DNA from: Girardinichthys multiradiatus | Lineage: Eukaryota; Chordata; Actinopteri; Cyprinodontiformes; Goodeidae | Direction: 5' to 3' | Assembly: GCF_021462225.1 (NCBI RefSeq) | Contig: NC_061795.1 | Location: forward strand, 2,557,001-2,621,000 | DNA length: 64,000 bases | In this document: piece after piece, positions 46,877 to 58,679 of the stretch | Numbering within the stretch: position 1 is the stretch's first letter | How the letters are laid out: each line of letters starts with the position of its first letter | Notes under the pieces: generated by a model | What the model was told of the DNA's origin: nothing | The model's input: only the letters and a program-made list of their open reading frames with translations | Databases searched by the model: none | Made by a program: the position numbers and the translations under genes

Positions 46877-49011
46877 CTGCTGCTGTCGGTCTGTCAGGAA
46901 GCTGTTGATCCACTGACAAGTGGAGGCTGGGACGTTGAGCGGGGTGAGCTTCTGGTGGAGGATGTCTGGTATGATGGTGTTGAGGCTGAGCTCAAGTCTA
47001 CAAACAGGATCCTGGCGTACGTCCCTGGACGGCCGAGGTGTTGCAGAATTAAGTGTAGACCTAAGTTAACAGCATCATCTGCCGACCTGTTTGCTCGGTA
47101 AGCAAACTGCAGGGGGTCCAGCAGGGGGCCTGTGATGTCTTTCAGGTGCCTCAACACCAGCCGCTCAAAGGATTTCATGATCACAGACGTCAGGGCTACA
47201 GGCCTATAGTCATTTAATCCTAGGATGGTGGGTTTCTTGGGCACTGGGATGATGGTGGATTGTTTGAAGCAGGAGGGGACCTCACACGTCTCCAGTGACT
47301 TGTTGAAGATTCGGATGAAAATCGGGGCGAGTTGATGTGCACAGGCTTTCAGGCATGATGGGGGACGTTATCAGGTCCTCCAGCTTTCTTTGTTTTCATG
47401 CGCTGAAAGAGCCTGTTTACATCTTCCTCAGAGATCTTTAGTGCAGGCAGAGGATCTGAAGGTAGGGGGTTGGATGTTTTACGAGTCGAATTTGTTCCTG
47501 AATGGGATGTGGAGGAGATGGTTTGAGGTGTGAACAGCTTCCTGTCATGTCTGTAGTAGAAGCCATTCAGATGGTTGGCCAGGCGAGGATTCTGTTCAGG
47601 ATGGGTGGGGGGGCTCCTATAGGCAGTCAGGTTTCTCAGACCAGTCCATACAGCTGAAGCATCACCAGTAAAAAGGCTGTTCTTAAGCTTCCCACTGTAA
47701 CTTCTCTTTGCTGCTTTGATCTCCTTTGTTAGTCTGTTCCTGGCCTGCCTGTACTGCGCCCAATCTCCACTGCTGTGAGCTTCTTCCTTTTCCCTGCACA
47801 GATTTCTGAGGTGTGGAGTAAACCATGGCTTGTTATTCCCAAAGGTGCAGAAGGTCTTGGTCTGCACACACATGTCCTCACAGAAACTGATGTATGATGT
47901 CACCACATCTGTTAGTTGGTTTAAGTCAGTGGCTGAAGTTTCAAAAACAGTCCAGTCTGTGCATTCAAAGCATGCCTGTAGCGTCTGCTTTGATCCCTCA
48001 GTCCACTTCTTAACAGTATAAACCGCGGGTTTGGAAGCTCTTCATTTCTGCCTGTAGGTTGGGATGAGGTGGATAAGACAATGGTCCAAAGGTCCCAGAG
48101 CAGCCCTGGTAACAGCATGATATGAATCCTTTATAGTTGTGCAACAGTGGTCCAGTGTGTTTTTGTCTCTGGTGGGACACTTTAATATGCTGCCTGTATT
48201 TGGGGAGTTCATTGGAGAGGTTTGCACTGTTAAAATCTCCCAGTATTATGATGAAAGAGTCCGTGTATTTTTTCTCCACGTCTGTAATCAGCTCAGCGAG
48301 ATGTTTTTCAGCGGCAGAAGTGCAGCCATGTGGTGGAAAATATGAGCCAATTATTATAAAAGAGGAAAACTCTCTCTCAGTGAATAAAGCAGTTTACAGT
48401 TTATGGGAAATGACTCCAGATCAGGACTGCATGTTTTCCCCAGCACATTTACGTCTCTGCACCAACCTTCATTTATATAAAAGCAGATTCCGCCTCCTCG
48501 CTTCTTCCCCGATAGCTCCGCGCTGCGATCCGCTCTGAACAGCTGGAAGTCCGGCATCAGCAGTGCTCGGTCCGGGATGTTTTCACTCAGCCATGTCTCG
48601 GTAAAGCGGAGAACTGCTGATCCGCGGAGGTCCGTGTTTTTAGTGGTGAGAAGCAGCAGCTCGTCCATCTTGTTACTTAGAGAGCGGACATTTGCCAGAT
48701 GGATTGAAGGCAGTGGTGTACGAAGTCCTCTTGGGCGGAGCTTTACCAGCGCGCCAGCACGCTTTCCCCTCCGACGCTTCCAGCGCAGTATCCCGTAGGG
48801 GGCTGCGGCTCTGCTCGTCAGGAGTTCGGTGAAGCTCGGATTAATGAATGATGGTGAAAAAATCCCGAGAGAGGATTCTCTGATGTTGAGAAGTTCCTCT
48901 CTGCTGAATGAGGCCACAGAATTGTGGCCTGAGACCAAAGTACTGTGGCTCGAAAAACATAAAAACACACAAAAAAAGAGAGAGCGAAGCTCCAAGGCTG
49001 CCATCGTTGGC

Positions 49012-49021
49012 GCCATCTTGG
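49012..49021 (-). promoter_or_regulatory. YY1-like motif at the LINE 5' terminus
   Basis: CCAAGATGGC on the minus strand, at the very 5' end of the L2/CR1-type LINE and overlapping its start codon. It matches the core of the YY1 site (AAGATGGC). In mammalian L1 a YY1 site at the 5' end sets the start of transcription. A similar role here is inference; the position at the element's edge is what is seen. Confidence 0.5.
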
Positions 49022-50934
49022 TTCATATAAAAATAAAAAAATGAAAGAGACCATCCTGGATATACAGCCTCGGGGTATGCGGGACAACCTTGTCTTCTCC
49101 GGCATCCTAGAACAGGCAGAGGAGGATAACGAGCACACGGTCCGTGGATTTCTCCGACATCAGCTGTAACTCCCAAGTGACGAGGGAAAAAACATCACTT
49201 TCCACCATGTTTACTGGCTCGGAGGTAAGAAGCCCCATCACAACCAACCTCGGCCAATTGTAGCAAAATTCGAGCACTATATGCTAAAAGAGCAGGTCAG
49301 AAGTCGGGGCAGAGAGCTGCTGTGAACGAACTTCAGTGTTAATGACCTGTTCCCAAAGGGGATCCTCGATCGGAGGCGTGTTTGATTCCCAATCAGGAAG
49401 AAATATTTCACTGAAGAGCTACAGTGGCTGTAGACAAACTTTATGTCAATGGTCAGTTTTTCAGGGACTGGGAGATCCTTCCCTGGCTTTATTGGGAGCA
49501 ACAGCAGGTTAATCTAAAACATGTAACACAGGTTAGATAAGAGGTTAGAAAACTGGCAAATGTAATCTAATGTAAAGCACAGCTCAGCATGATGTTTACA
49601 TTGGTCAAAGCATTGTGGGCGGTGCCAATGCGGGGCCAATAGCCATATATCTCTCATCCCCTCTTATCCCCAGCACCTTCTTAATTTTCTGTCTTTTTCT
49701 CTGCTATTTCTCTGCTTCTGGACTTCATATCAGACAACCCAAAGCACTAACTATGATTTCACTGGGGTCTATCTGTTTCTGTGGTGACATGCGCTGTCCA
49801 ACTTTAGCTACACACGCACTACTATGGGTACACTAAGGTTTCTCACATGGAATGTGCATGGAGCTGGCACCAGAGAGAAAAAGTAAAAAAAATTTTAATC
49901 AGCTTAAAAGACTACAGGCAGATGTTGTCTTATTACAAGAGATTCATAAATCTGCCACAGCTGCAAATGATCTTAAATCACCTGAGTTTCCTAATTTGTT
50001 TTCTGCCTGCTATAATTCTAGGCAAAGGGGAGTAGCAATCTTAATTCACAAAAATGTTAACTTTACAGTATTAGACACAGTAACAGATCCAGAGGGTAAA
50101 TTTATAATAATAAAAATATCTATACATAACCAAAAGATATGTATGTTGATGAGCCCCCATTCTTCCATTCTTTTTTTCTAAACACTTGGGAAACTCACTT
50201 CTTCTTGGAAATGATCTCAACTTTGGTCTAAATGAAGAATTAGACAAGCTGAGCACAACAGGGACTCAGCGCAGCTGGCAATCAATAAATATAATTGAAC
50301 AGTACATGAGTGATTACGGACTTTGCGATGCATGACGATCTCTTCACCCTAATCACAGATAATATACTTTCTTCTCACATGTCCATCACTCTTACTCTCA
50401 TCTGGATTATTTCTTAGTCAGCAGCTCGTTGTTGACTGACATTTCACACACTGAGATACACCCTATAGCTGTAAGCGATCACGCTCCTGTCTGCTTAAAT
50501 CTAGTAAATAAGAAAGAAAACCCACAAAGCAAAAACTGGAGGTTTAATACATCATTGCTTAAGGATGAAGAATTTATCAAATATTTTAAAGAAGAGTGTA
50601 CTTCATATTTGGAGTTTAATGACCTCCCAGGGACATCAACATCTATTCTCTGGGATGCAGGGAAAGCAGTGATGAGAGGTAAAATAATCTAATTCTCATC
50701 ACATAAGAACAAAAAAGAAAATAAATGTATTCAGGAATTAGAATAAACCATTAATCCGTTAGAAGCTTTCCAGGAAGAGTAAATGATGAGCAGACTACTA
50801 CTAAAGACTTGACAGGGAATACAGTTTATAAACCTGAAAGAATAAACAGCACTTTCAGAGATTTCTACCAAGCTTTATACTCACAACAGATAGACCCGTC
50901 AGATAATGACATTGATCAATTTCTGGATAAAGTA

Positions 50935-52536
50935 CTCGTACTCGTCGTCTTTCGCTTTATCCGGGACCGGGTCGCGGGGGCAGCAGACTCAACAGAGACG
51001 CCCAGACGTCCCTCTCTCCAGACACCTCCTCCAGTTCCTCCAGGGGGAGCCCAAGGCGTTCCCAGGCCAGCCGAGAGACATAGTCCCTCCAGCGTGTCCT
51101 GGGCCGTCCCCTGGGCCTCCTCCCGGTGGGACGTGCCTGGAACACCTCCCAAGGAAGGCGTCCAGGAGGCATCCGGTATAGATGCCCGAGCCACCTCAAC
51201 TGGCTCCTCTCGATGTGGAGGAGCAGCGGCTCTACTCCAAGCCCCTCCTGGATGGCCGAGCTCCTCACCCTATCTCTAAGGGAGTGCCCGGCCACCCTAC
51301 GGAGGAAGCTCATTTCAGCCGCTTGTATCCGGGATCTCGTTCTTTCGATCATGACCCAAAGTTCATGGCCATAAGTGAGGGTAGGAACGTACACCGACCA
51401 GTAAATTGAGAGCTTTGCTTTTCGGCTCAGCTCTCTCTTCACCACAACGGACCGGCACAGCGCCCCCATTACTGTGGCAGCCGCACCGATCCGTCTGTCG
51501 ATCTCCCGCTCCATTCTTCCCTCACTCGTGAACAAGACCCCGAGATACTTAAACTCCTCCACTTGAGGCAGGAACTCCCCTCCAACCTGAAGAGGACAAG
51601 CCACCCTTTTTCGGTCGAGTACCATGGCCTCGGACTTGGAGGAGCTGATCCTCATCCCAGCCGCTTCACACTCGGCTGCGAACCGCCACAGCGCATGCTG
51701 TAGGTCTTGGCTAGAGGGGGCCAGCAGGACCACGTCATCTGCAAAAAGAAGAGTCGAAATCCACTGGTCCCCAAACCCGACCCCCTCGGGCCCTTGGCTG
51801 CGTCTAGAAATCCTGTCCATAAAAGTTATGAACAGGACCGGTGACAAAGGGCAGCCCTGCCGGAGTCCAACATGCACTGGGAACAGGTCCGACTTAGTGC
51901 CGGCAATGCGGACCAAACTCCTGCACCGCTCGTACAGGGACCGGATGGCCCCTAGTAAAGGGCCCCCAATTCCATACTCCTGGAGCACCCCCCACAGGGC
52001 ATCACGAGGGACACAGTCGAATGCCTTCTCCAGGTCCACAAAACACATGTGAACCGGTTGGGCAAACTCCCATGAACCCTCGAGTACCCTGTAGAGGGTA
52101 TAGAGCTGGTCCAGTGTTCCACGGCCGGGACTAAAACCACACTGCTCCTCCTGAAGCCGAGGTTCGACTATCGGTCGGACTCTCCTCTCCAATACCCTGG
52201 CGTAGGCCTTACCAGGGAGGCTGAGGAGTGTGATCCCCCTGTAGTTGGAACACACCCTCCAGTCCCCCTTCTTATGAAGGGGGACCACCACCCCAGTCTG
52301 CCAGTCCAGAGGCACTGTCCCCGACCACCACGCAATGTTGAAGAGACGTGTCAACCATGACAGCCCTACAACATCCAGAGACTTGAGGTACTCAGGGCGG
52401 ATCTCATCCACCCCCAAAGCCTTGCCACCGCGGAGCTTTTTAACCACCTCGGTGACTTCAGCCTGGGTGATGAAAGAGTCCGACCCCGAGTCCCCAGCCT
52501 CTGTTTCCACCACGGAATGCGTGATGGCAGGATAAG
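50935..52536 (-). mobile_element. Rex3 LINE, copy 3, 5' truncated, inside L1-like ORF2, 27-bp TSD
   Basis: About 1.6 kb antisense, flanked by an identical 27-bp sequence (50908-50934 and 52537-52563); the last few bases may belong to the Rex3 tail. Both published Rex3 primer sites are present without mismatch (51839-51859 and 52284-52303, about 465 bp apart, close to the known amplicon). The 5' break is after the equivalent of base 340 of copy 1. It is the freshest Rex3 copy in the window. Confidence 0.97.
50957..52536 (-). CDS. Rex3 reverse transcriptase, intact but 5'-truncated ORF
   Basis: About 525 Rex3 codons without stop or frameshift, from PAITHSVVETEAGDSG to the natural end SLLPPRPGPG. 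The apparent N-terminus MLLYPEIDQCPY comes from the flanking L1 sequence and the truncation. RT blocks in order: KLRGGKALGVDEIRPEYLKS, PLHKKGDWRVCSNYRGITLL, QCGFSPGRGTLDQLYTLYRV, MCFVDLEKAFDCVPRDALWG, GLRQGCPLSPVLFITF, LLFADDVVLLAPSSQDLQHA (catalytic Asp pair), EFKYLGVLFTSEGR. The thumb and C-terminal LRWLGHLYRMPPGR and RPRGRPRTRWRDYVSRLAWE segment follow. The endonuclease is missing, so it cannot move on its own. No promoter is seen. Confidence 0.95.
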
Positions 52537-54879
52537 GACATTGATCAATTTCTGGATAAAGTAACACTTCCTAAATTATCAGATAATCAAGCGATGGCCC
52601 TGGATGTACCACTGACTTCAGCCGAAATCCAAGAAGCTCTCACAAGCATGCCCAATAAAAAGGCTCCAAGCCCAGATGGATTCCCAACAGAGTTCTACAA
52701 AGAATTCTGGAATATTTTGGCTCCAACATTCCAAAGAATGTTGCAGGAAACCGAAGAAAATGGGATACTTCCGCCAAATATAAATTCTGCCAACATCACT
52801 CTCTTATTAAAACCAGGAAAAGACCCAGTACTTCCTACCAGCTACCGTCCCATATCCCTTATTAACGTTGATCGCAAAATAATCTGTAAAGCCCTCGCAA
52901 AAAGAGTAGAAAAGGTAACTCCTTTCATAATAACTGACCAAATTGGTTTTATAAAAGGTAGGCATTCATCCACAAATTCACACAGATTACTTAATTTAAT
53001 AGACTATTCCAACAGTAAAAAATATTGAGACCAATATATTATCTCTAGATGCAGAAAAAGCATTTGATAGAGTTAACTGGAAACTCTAGTTTGCAACCTT
53101 GACTAAATTTGGTTTTGGAAGCTCTTTCATAAACTGGTTAAAAATATTATACAGTTCCCCAATGGCACGTATCAGGACCAATAACCAAACATCTTCCAGC
53201 TTCTATCTTCAGAGGGGCACCAGGCAGGGATGCCCACTTTCCCCCTCATTATTTGCAATTTTTATTGAACCACTAGCAGCAGCAATCAGACAAACCAAAG
53301 ATATTAAAGGCATAAAATGCATGAATATTGAATATAAAATCAGTCTTTATGCAGATGATGTACTCTTTCTCCAGCATTCGCAAACCTCTGTCTCTCAGGT
53401 AATTGGATTGATAAATTATTTCTCAAGAATTTCAGATTATTCTATAAATTGGTTGAAATGGACAATTCTTCCAATTAACTGTTCTTGCCACAATTACCTT
53501 AATACACAACTACAGTCAGGGAATATTACTTACTTGTGTATTAATGTTTCTCCTAGATTGGCAGACTTAACAAAACTAAACCACATCCCGCATATTAGCT
53601 TACAAACACTAGAAAAGACCAAAGATAAAGGACTAGATCTACCTAACTTTCATCATTACTTCTTAGCCAACAGGCTATAATACATCTCAAAGTGGTTTAA
53701 ACACAGTCCTCAAGATGCACCCTGGCTAGACGTAGAACAGACATTATGCAATAATATTAAGATTTCAGATCTACCATATATTAGCTCAAATATAAAACGA
53801 CTTTGCTTTAATGCTTTAAAAGCCTCAATATTAGCACCTCTCTGACAGCATGGTGGGAATATCTAAAAGTGACAGGATCTTCACTAATCCTATGCAGCCG
53901 TACACCCATCTGGAACAACCCTGACATCCTACAAAAAAATTATATGATAAACTTTCCAGATTGGAGGAGTGAAGGAATTGAATACATAGAACATATATTT
54001 GAAGGAATTCAGTTCATCCCATTTAACAGATTAATTATACAATATAGGATGGACAAGAATACATTTTTAGAATATCAGCAAATTAAATCTATAATAAAAA
54101 ATAAATTTAGGCTTAAAAACATTGGGTTACAAATGCCATCAAGTGTACTAGAGTTCCTAAAACTCAATCCCTCCAAATTATTGTCTAGGATATACAGGAC
54201 ACTGTCTAATATAGATGAATCAATTTTCATTCCTATTATGAAATGGGAGGTGGACTTATCAGTTAACTTTGACCAAACATTTTGGTCTCAGATTTGTTCC
54301 AGAACTTTTATAATGTCTAGTAACACCAGTTTACAATTAATACAATATAAAACCCTTCATAGAGTTAACTATAGAAGTCAACGGATGTTCAGGATGTGTT
54401 TGCACCGTCTAATACTTGCTTACACTGTACAGACAATATACATGACAATTACATCCACGCACTATGGTTATGTACACCTGATCAGAGGTTCTGGTGCCTG
54501 ATATGTGAAGACTTATCAAAGTGTCTGAGATGTAATATTTCACCTTCCCCCTCATAGACACAAATTCAGTTCACATGGTTTTCACTGCCTTATGTATCGC
54601 TAAGAAAACTATCCTCATGAACGGGAAAAATAAAAACCTTCTTAATATTACCCAGTACAGAAACCTTCTGTTGGATTATATAAGTCTTGAGACAGCCTTT
54701 GCCTCCACATCAGATCAATCTCTCTGGGCTCCTTTAATCGGCTCCATCACCTAGTGGGGGTGGGGCACTTTTGGCTTCGTCCTGTGGGGAATTGTTGCGG
54801 ATCCGGTGGAGTGTCTGGGTTTGGGGCATTTGGGGTGTCCCTGGGCTGGGGTCGCTGGTGGGTCTGGTCACTATTCCTT

Positions 54880-56220
54880 TAAGGTAGCTGTAATTAAACC
54901 TTTACTTAAGAAGCCTTTGCTTGATCAAGATGACTTAATAAATTACAGGCCTATATCCAATCTTTAATTTTTATCTAAAATTCTTGAGAAAATAGTTGCT
55001 AATCAAGTGTGTGAGCATTTACACAGTAATGAACTTTTGAAGAGTTTCAGTCAGGTTTCAGAGCTCAACCTAGCACTGAAACAACACTGGTGAAAGTCAC
55101 TAATGATATTCTCCTGGCCTCAGATAATGGACTTGTGTCTGCACTTGTTCTGTTAGATCTCAGTGCTGCATTTGATACAGTCGATCACAACATTCTCTTA
55201 CAAAGGCTGCAACATGCTGTAGGGATCAAGGGAACAGCACTAGGCTAGGTTAGGTTATCCTGAGCTATCTCTGCAATTATGCTGCTATAGGTTTAAGCGG
55301 CTTGAGGACATAATGACCACTTTCACTCTCTCTGCTACATTCTCATACTACTCTCCAATTTTGCGTTATTTACTGTTATTTCAGCTTTTAACTCTATGTT
55401 CTCTCTCTGTTTTTTCTCTTTCTAGAATTTGCATCGGACCTGGCTCTGTGTTTAGCTGTGGCACCTTTCTGGAGAGGGACATCGGCCAAGCTGCTGCCGT
55501 CAACAACTTAATGCTTACCTTATACACATGATACATTTGGCCCTGTCTTTCAGTGTTTAACCCTGTGTTCTGCTAGACATAGCTACTGGCTGAGCTTCTA
55601 CTATGACTAAATGTATGTGCTCTCTTTCATACTCTAGACTTGAAAACTGGCTCAGAGTTCATCTGCTTAGCTGTCTTTCTCTCCTAGATGAAGCCACTAA
55701 AGGAGCTTTAACCATTGATATTTCACTTTTCTTTCCTATAGAAAGTACTCCTGGATTAGTGCTGCTATGTTCTTTTCGTGTCTCTGCTCTGTTCTTTCAA
55801 ACCCCCAGTCAGTCGTTGCAGATGGCTGCTCACACTGAGCATGGTTCTGGTTCTGCTGGAGGTTTCTTCCTGTTAAAAGGAAGTTTTCCTCTCCACTGTC
55901 ACTACATTCATGCTCAGTATGAGGGATTGCTGCAAGGTCAATGCAAGTCCACTGTCGCTACATGCTCATTTAGGAGGAGTGAATGCTGCAAGTCACTGAC
56001 TAGATGCAATTTGCTGGGTTTCCTTGGATAGGAAAACTCTTAACCAATTTGAATAACAAACTGAATCCGACTGCTAGGATTAATTTAGTTAGTTAAGATC
56101 AATTGGAATATATATACTTGACTTGAAATCTGTAAGATTTGATTGAATCGGCTTTCTAAAGTGCCTTGAGACAACATGTATTGTGAATTGGCGCAATATA
56201 AATAAAACTGAATTGAATTC
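54880..56220 (+). mobile_element. L2-type LINE with internal deletion, RT start plus 3' UTR
   Basis: 54890-55240 reads [20 protein letters not shown], then FRAQPSTETTLVKVTND and VLLDLSAAFDTVDHNILLQR, early RT blocks broken by a stop near 54966 and a one-base change near 55040. The later RT (ADD box, C-terminus) is absent. From about 55300 the long 3' region follows: CACTGTCGCTACATGCTCAT, GGGATTGCTGCAAGGTC, TTGAGACAACATGTATTG and the end ATATAAATAAAACTGAATTG. Frames at 55313-55531 and 55603-56031 lie in this untranslated part. The tail of the same family is at 18648-18855. Confidence 0.85.
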
Positions 56221-56456
56221 CATCACAGAGCAGCACAGAGACACAAAGGCCAAACACCTATGGTCAATTTAGAGTGTAGAATGCTAACATTCTAACGTTT
56301 TTTTTTCATTTAGCTGGAGGAAACAGGAGTACACAGGGAAAAAAAAGCCCTGCATGCACAGGGAGAAAATGCGAACTCTACACAGAAAGGCCCTGGCTGG
56401 GACTTCAATCAAGGACCTTCTTGTTGTGAAGCAACAGTGCTAACAACCTTTCCACC
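56221..56456 (-). mobile_element. SINE S1, antisense, diverged and 3' truncated
   Basis: The minus strand gives the S1 head half: GTTGTTAGCACTGTTGC, CAAGAAGGTCCTTGATTG, CTTTCTGTGTAGAGTTCGC and CTGTGCATGCAGGGC. More diverged than the other S1 copies. It directly follows the LINE tail, a common SINE landing place. Confidence 0.75.
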
Positions 56457-57879
56457 TTAATAAAATATTAAAGGCTGCATGAAACAAAAATGTAACAATG
56501 TAAGATGTAATTGTTTTATTTTTAAAACAGAAATACAACTTCTGTTTCGACAGCTGTTGAAAAAATTACACACATTGCATAGGGCTTCAACAAGATCTCA
56601 GCTTAAAATCTCACACTTTTTGTGAAGTCTTGCAAAGTGTTATCCAGCTGCTGTCAGGAAGGTGGGTGCTTTAAGCCTGACATCCTATAACTGTATCTTT
56701 GAAAGTCTTATTTTGAAGTAAGAAAGGAAGTCTGTTGTGGTCACAGACAACTAACAAAGTAATAATAAAAGTAAAGTAAAGTAATAAAAAAATGTATTTA
56801 TGGCACGGAAGAAGCCATTTACTTATTTTACATGATTTTCCTGCCACTTGGTATAAAAAGAAACATTTAAAAAGTGGTTTGACTTAACATGATACAATTA
56901 CAAGATGACGACGCGGATGGCAATCTCGTGTCCTAAGACTGCCCCTACTTCGCTTTTTTTGTGTTTTACACTGTACTTTGCAGCTATACTGCACTCACCT
57001 TTATCAGAGAGCAACTCCAAAGCATCAGGCATTCCTGTATTGGCAGTTTTTCTCCAGCTTTCATCAATCTTTGGATGGATGAAAACTGGAAGACCAGGGG
57101 AAACTCCAGGACTTTATCCTATTTCTCCCTTCTGACTGAGAACCTTCACTGATCTTTAACAAGTCTCATAAAGAAAACTCAATAATAAATAAACTACAAA
57201 AGATTCTGAAATCCTGATTTCAGCCTGTTCTATAATCTGGTCTAAAACGATAAATCCCAAAATGAGCATAAAATTGGCCGTACACCATATTTCCACCATA
57301 CTCATGTTTGATTTATCAGAGCCTTTGTGTACAAATCATTATGAAACTCTAATTTACAGCAACAGCAATAGATTTAACAGAATAATATAAGTTTGTTTTT
57401 ACTTGGCCAATTGGATTACTGTATGAGACTCTCCACCTGCCCAAACACAGATTAGCTGCTCCTGGCAAACAGGCAAGAACCAGACCGACTAAAAACCCAG
57501 TCAATATATACAACCTATTTATTTCACCATTCACATTTTATATACCTACCTATTCAGTATGTTTTAAATCATGTTGATTTCTAATGAAAGGTATTGTTGT
57601 AGTTCTTGGTACGCTGAGTAGTGATCAATAAAGTCAGCGTGTCAAAAGTAAAGCTCGACCTTCAGATAAAACATGACTTACAAAAAAGGAAAACCTACAA
57701 TTGAAAAATGTAATAACACACAATACAAAATGTGTCCAATAAAATGAAACTCCTGGACCGTGGTGGGGGTCACGAAATGAGCAACAGTAAAGCTTATTTC
57801 CGCTGCAAAAATTACCTGTTTTAACATAGCAGGTTCCAGCTGAGTGGTGAGCTCTGGGAGACTCTGTGCTGACCCTTAG
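56457..57879. other. Intronic DNA without recognised features
   Basis: AT-rich intron; the frames at 56905-57152 and 57349-57534 have no domain. Confidence 0.6.
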
Positions 57880-58030
57880 TGCTCAAGGCAGTCAATTAAA
57901 ATTGTATGATCAACTGTGTCAAATGCTGCACTTAGGCCTAAAAGGACTGAGACTGAGCAATCTTCTGCATCTGCTTTAAAAACACGGTAATTTGTTACAT
58001 TTGTGAGGGCTTTTTGTGCATTTCTTAGCC
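57880..58030 (-). mobile_element. Short L2-type RT fragment
   Basis: The minus strand reads SVLVLLGLSAAFDTVDHTIL and IDCLEH, the RT block LLDLSAAFDTVDH of L2 elements. There is nothing else of the element nearby. A solitary fragment next to a copine exon, 400 bp away. Confidence 0.78.
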
Positions 58031-58431
58031 CCATTAAATGTCAAGTTCATAAAGAGAAGAAGATATGAAAAATAAGAAGTATATCGAACCATTCAAATGG
58101 TGGATGAGTTCAATTGTATCTTAATGTGGATTTCACCACATAAAGCACACTGACATTGAATAAATAGAATTGCAAAACGTGCTCTTATCTCTAGCCATGT
58201 ATCTTGACTGTTTGAAAGGACTGACTTTAAATGAATGTAGCTGTTATAAGGGGCATAAAAACTTCTCTTTTATTTAGAGAGATGTTTGCAAACATCTCCC
58301 ATGTGTGCAAACGATAAATATTTCAATCACAACTCAACTTTGCTGAACAAAAAGCAGCATTTTCACCCACGGCTGCAAAGTGCATATGACACATGCACAC
58401 ATCGACACGCATAAGTCAATTGTTAACTCAC
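58031..58431. other. Intron edge 3' of copine exon 58432-58535
   Basis: Ordinary intron sequence; carries only the GTGAGT donor (minus strand) at its right edge. Confidence 0.65.
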
Positions 58432-58535
58432 AGGTCAAAACGAAGATTCTGCCTCTCCTCGAAGAAGTAGTCCAGGATGAATTTGCGTACAAAGTCTGGA
58501 TTGAGGGTGTTGTCTATGACTTCTGTCCGGCCAAA
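58432..58535 (-). CDS. cpne8: Copine exon, core of first C2 domain
   Basis: A 104-nt exon on the minus strand, with a TTTCAG acceptor and GTGAGTTAAC donor. It reads [15 protein letters not shown], then [19 protein letters not shown], and stops two bases into a Leu codon (CT). The segments [16 protein letters not shown] and DYFFEE.QNLRFD are strongly conserved in copine C2A domains and form beta strands leading to calcium-binding loop 3. [10 protein letters not shown] fits CPNE8 slightly better than CPNE5 or CPNE9, as far as I remember them. The reading frame continues exactly from the 47-nt exon upstream and into the 40-nt exon at 27864-27903, 30.5 kb away. There is no stop or frameshift, so this is a functional exon. 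Confidence 0.93.
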
Positions 58536-58679
58536 CTGAAAGATAAATCATAAAGGAAGTTAGCTTTTACTATTGTTTAAGTGACTTATAGTTTAGCTTC
58601 AATTATTTTTGTCACAGTAAAATATGACATGGACTATTGCAAAGAGATCAAACAACATAATTTACAAACTTTAAAACAT

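Larger units (their letters stand above)
45856..49029 (-). mobile_element. Full-length-looking L2/CR1-type LINE, 3174 bp, inside L1-like ORF1
   Basis: Antisense LINE from its 3' end CAGAATCAGAATCGGCTTT (45856) to a 5' end with AAGATGGCGCC (about 49012-49020), flanked by AAAAT. From the start ATG at 49016 the minus strand reads MAPTMAALELRSLFFC, then PLPSIHLANVRSLSNKMDEL (endonuclease start), FTETWLSENIPDRALL and GGGICFYINEGWC. RT parts: [80 protein letters not shown] (catalytic box), QQRLYFLRQLKKSNLPQELL and SIQDLYRSRVRKRAAKI. At least four frameshifts or stops split it (e.g. near 48360, 48000, 47345 and 46990). The fragment at 2099-3925 is the same family. Confidence 0.93.
45479..49540 (+). 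pseudogene. L1-like ORF1, split by an L2/CR1-type LINE
   Basis: ORF1 of L1 elements encodes an RNA-binding coiled-coil chaperone of the retrotransposition particle. The first part (45479-45855) starts METSDSLESYVDECFD, includes KSYADVLDSIDKKLTSLDSR and a predicted coiled coil, and has a stop (TAA 45725-45727) after LHREF. After the 3.2-kb LINE the second part (49040-49540) reads MKETILDIQ, DNLVFSGILEQAEEDN, LGGKKPHHNQPRPIVAKFEH and REEL/VNG.FRDWEIL-like blocks, the RRM/CTD-type end, with further stops at 49168 and 49323. Only the second part's block order, not an intact frame, supports the call. Confidence 0.85.
49824..54500 (+). pseudogene. L1-like ORF2 (endonuclease and RT), split by Rex3
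   Basis: ORF2 starts MGTLRFLTWNVHGAGTREKK at 49824, the first strand of the APE-type endonuclease, then frameshifts. LQADVVLLQEIHKSATAAND (catalytic Glu) and AVSDHAPVCLNL (final His motif, near 50475) follow. Beyond the Rex3 insert the RT runs in frame for 144 codons: MPNKKAPSPDGFPTEFYKEF, LKPGKDPVLPTSYRPISLIN, ITDQIGFIKGRHSSTNSHRL. A one-base break follows, then LDAEKAFDRVN-type sequence, RGTRQGCPLSPSLFAIFIEP and SLYADDVLFLQHS (catalytic box intact). The C-terminal part lies in two further frames (53500-54501). It is an inactive, moderately old copy. Confidence 0.9.
43140..54845 (+). mobile_element. L1-like LINE of about 5.3 kb, interrupted by three later insertions
   Basis: The pieces 43140-43420, 44989-45855, 49030-50934 and 52537-54845 join into one element: GC-rich 5' UTR, ORF1, ORF2 and part of a 3' UTR (GGGGTGGGGCACTTTTGGC). 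Each join is exact: a TA duplication around the Tc1, AAAAT around the L2/CR1 LINE, and 27 bp around the Rex3 LINE. The reading restarts in place after each insert (SGEN | MKETIL in ORF1; DIDQFLDKV | TLPKLSDNQ in ORF2). It belongs to the teleost L1 group (Swimmer-like), but the exact family is open. Confidence 0.92.
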
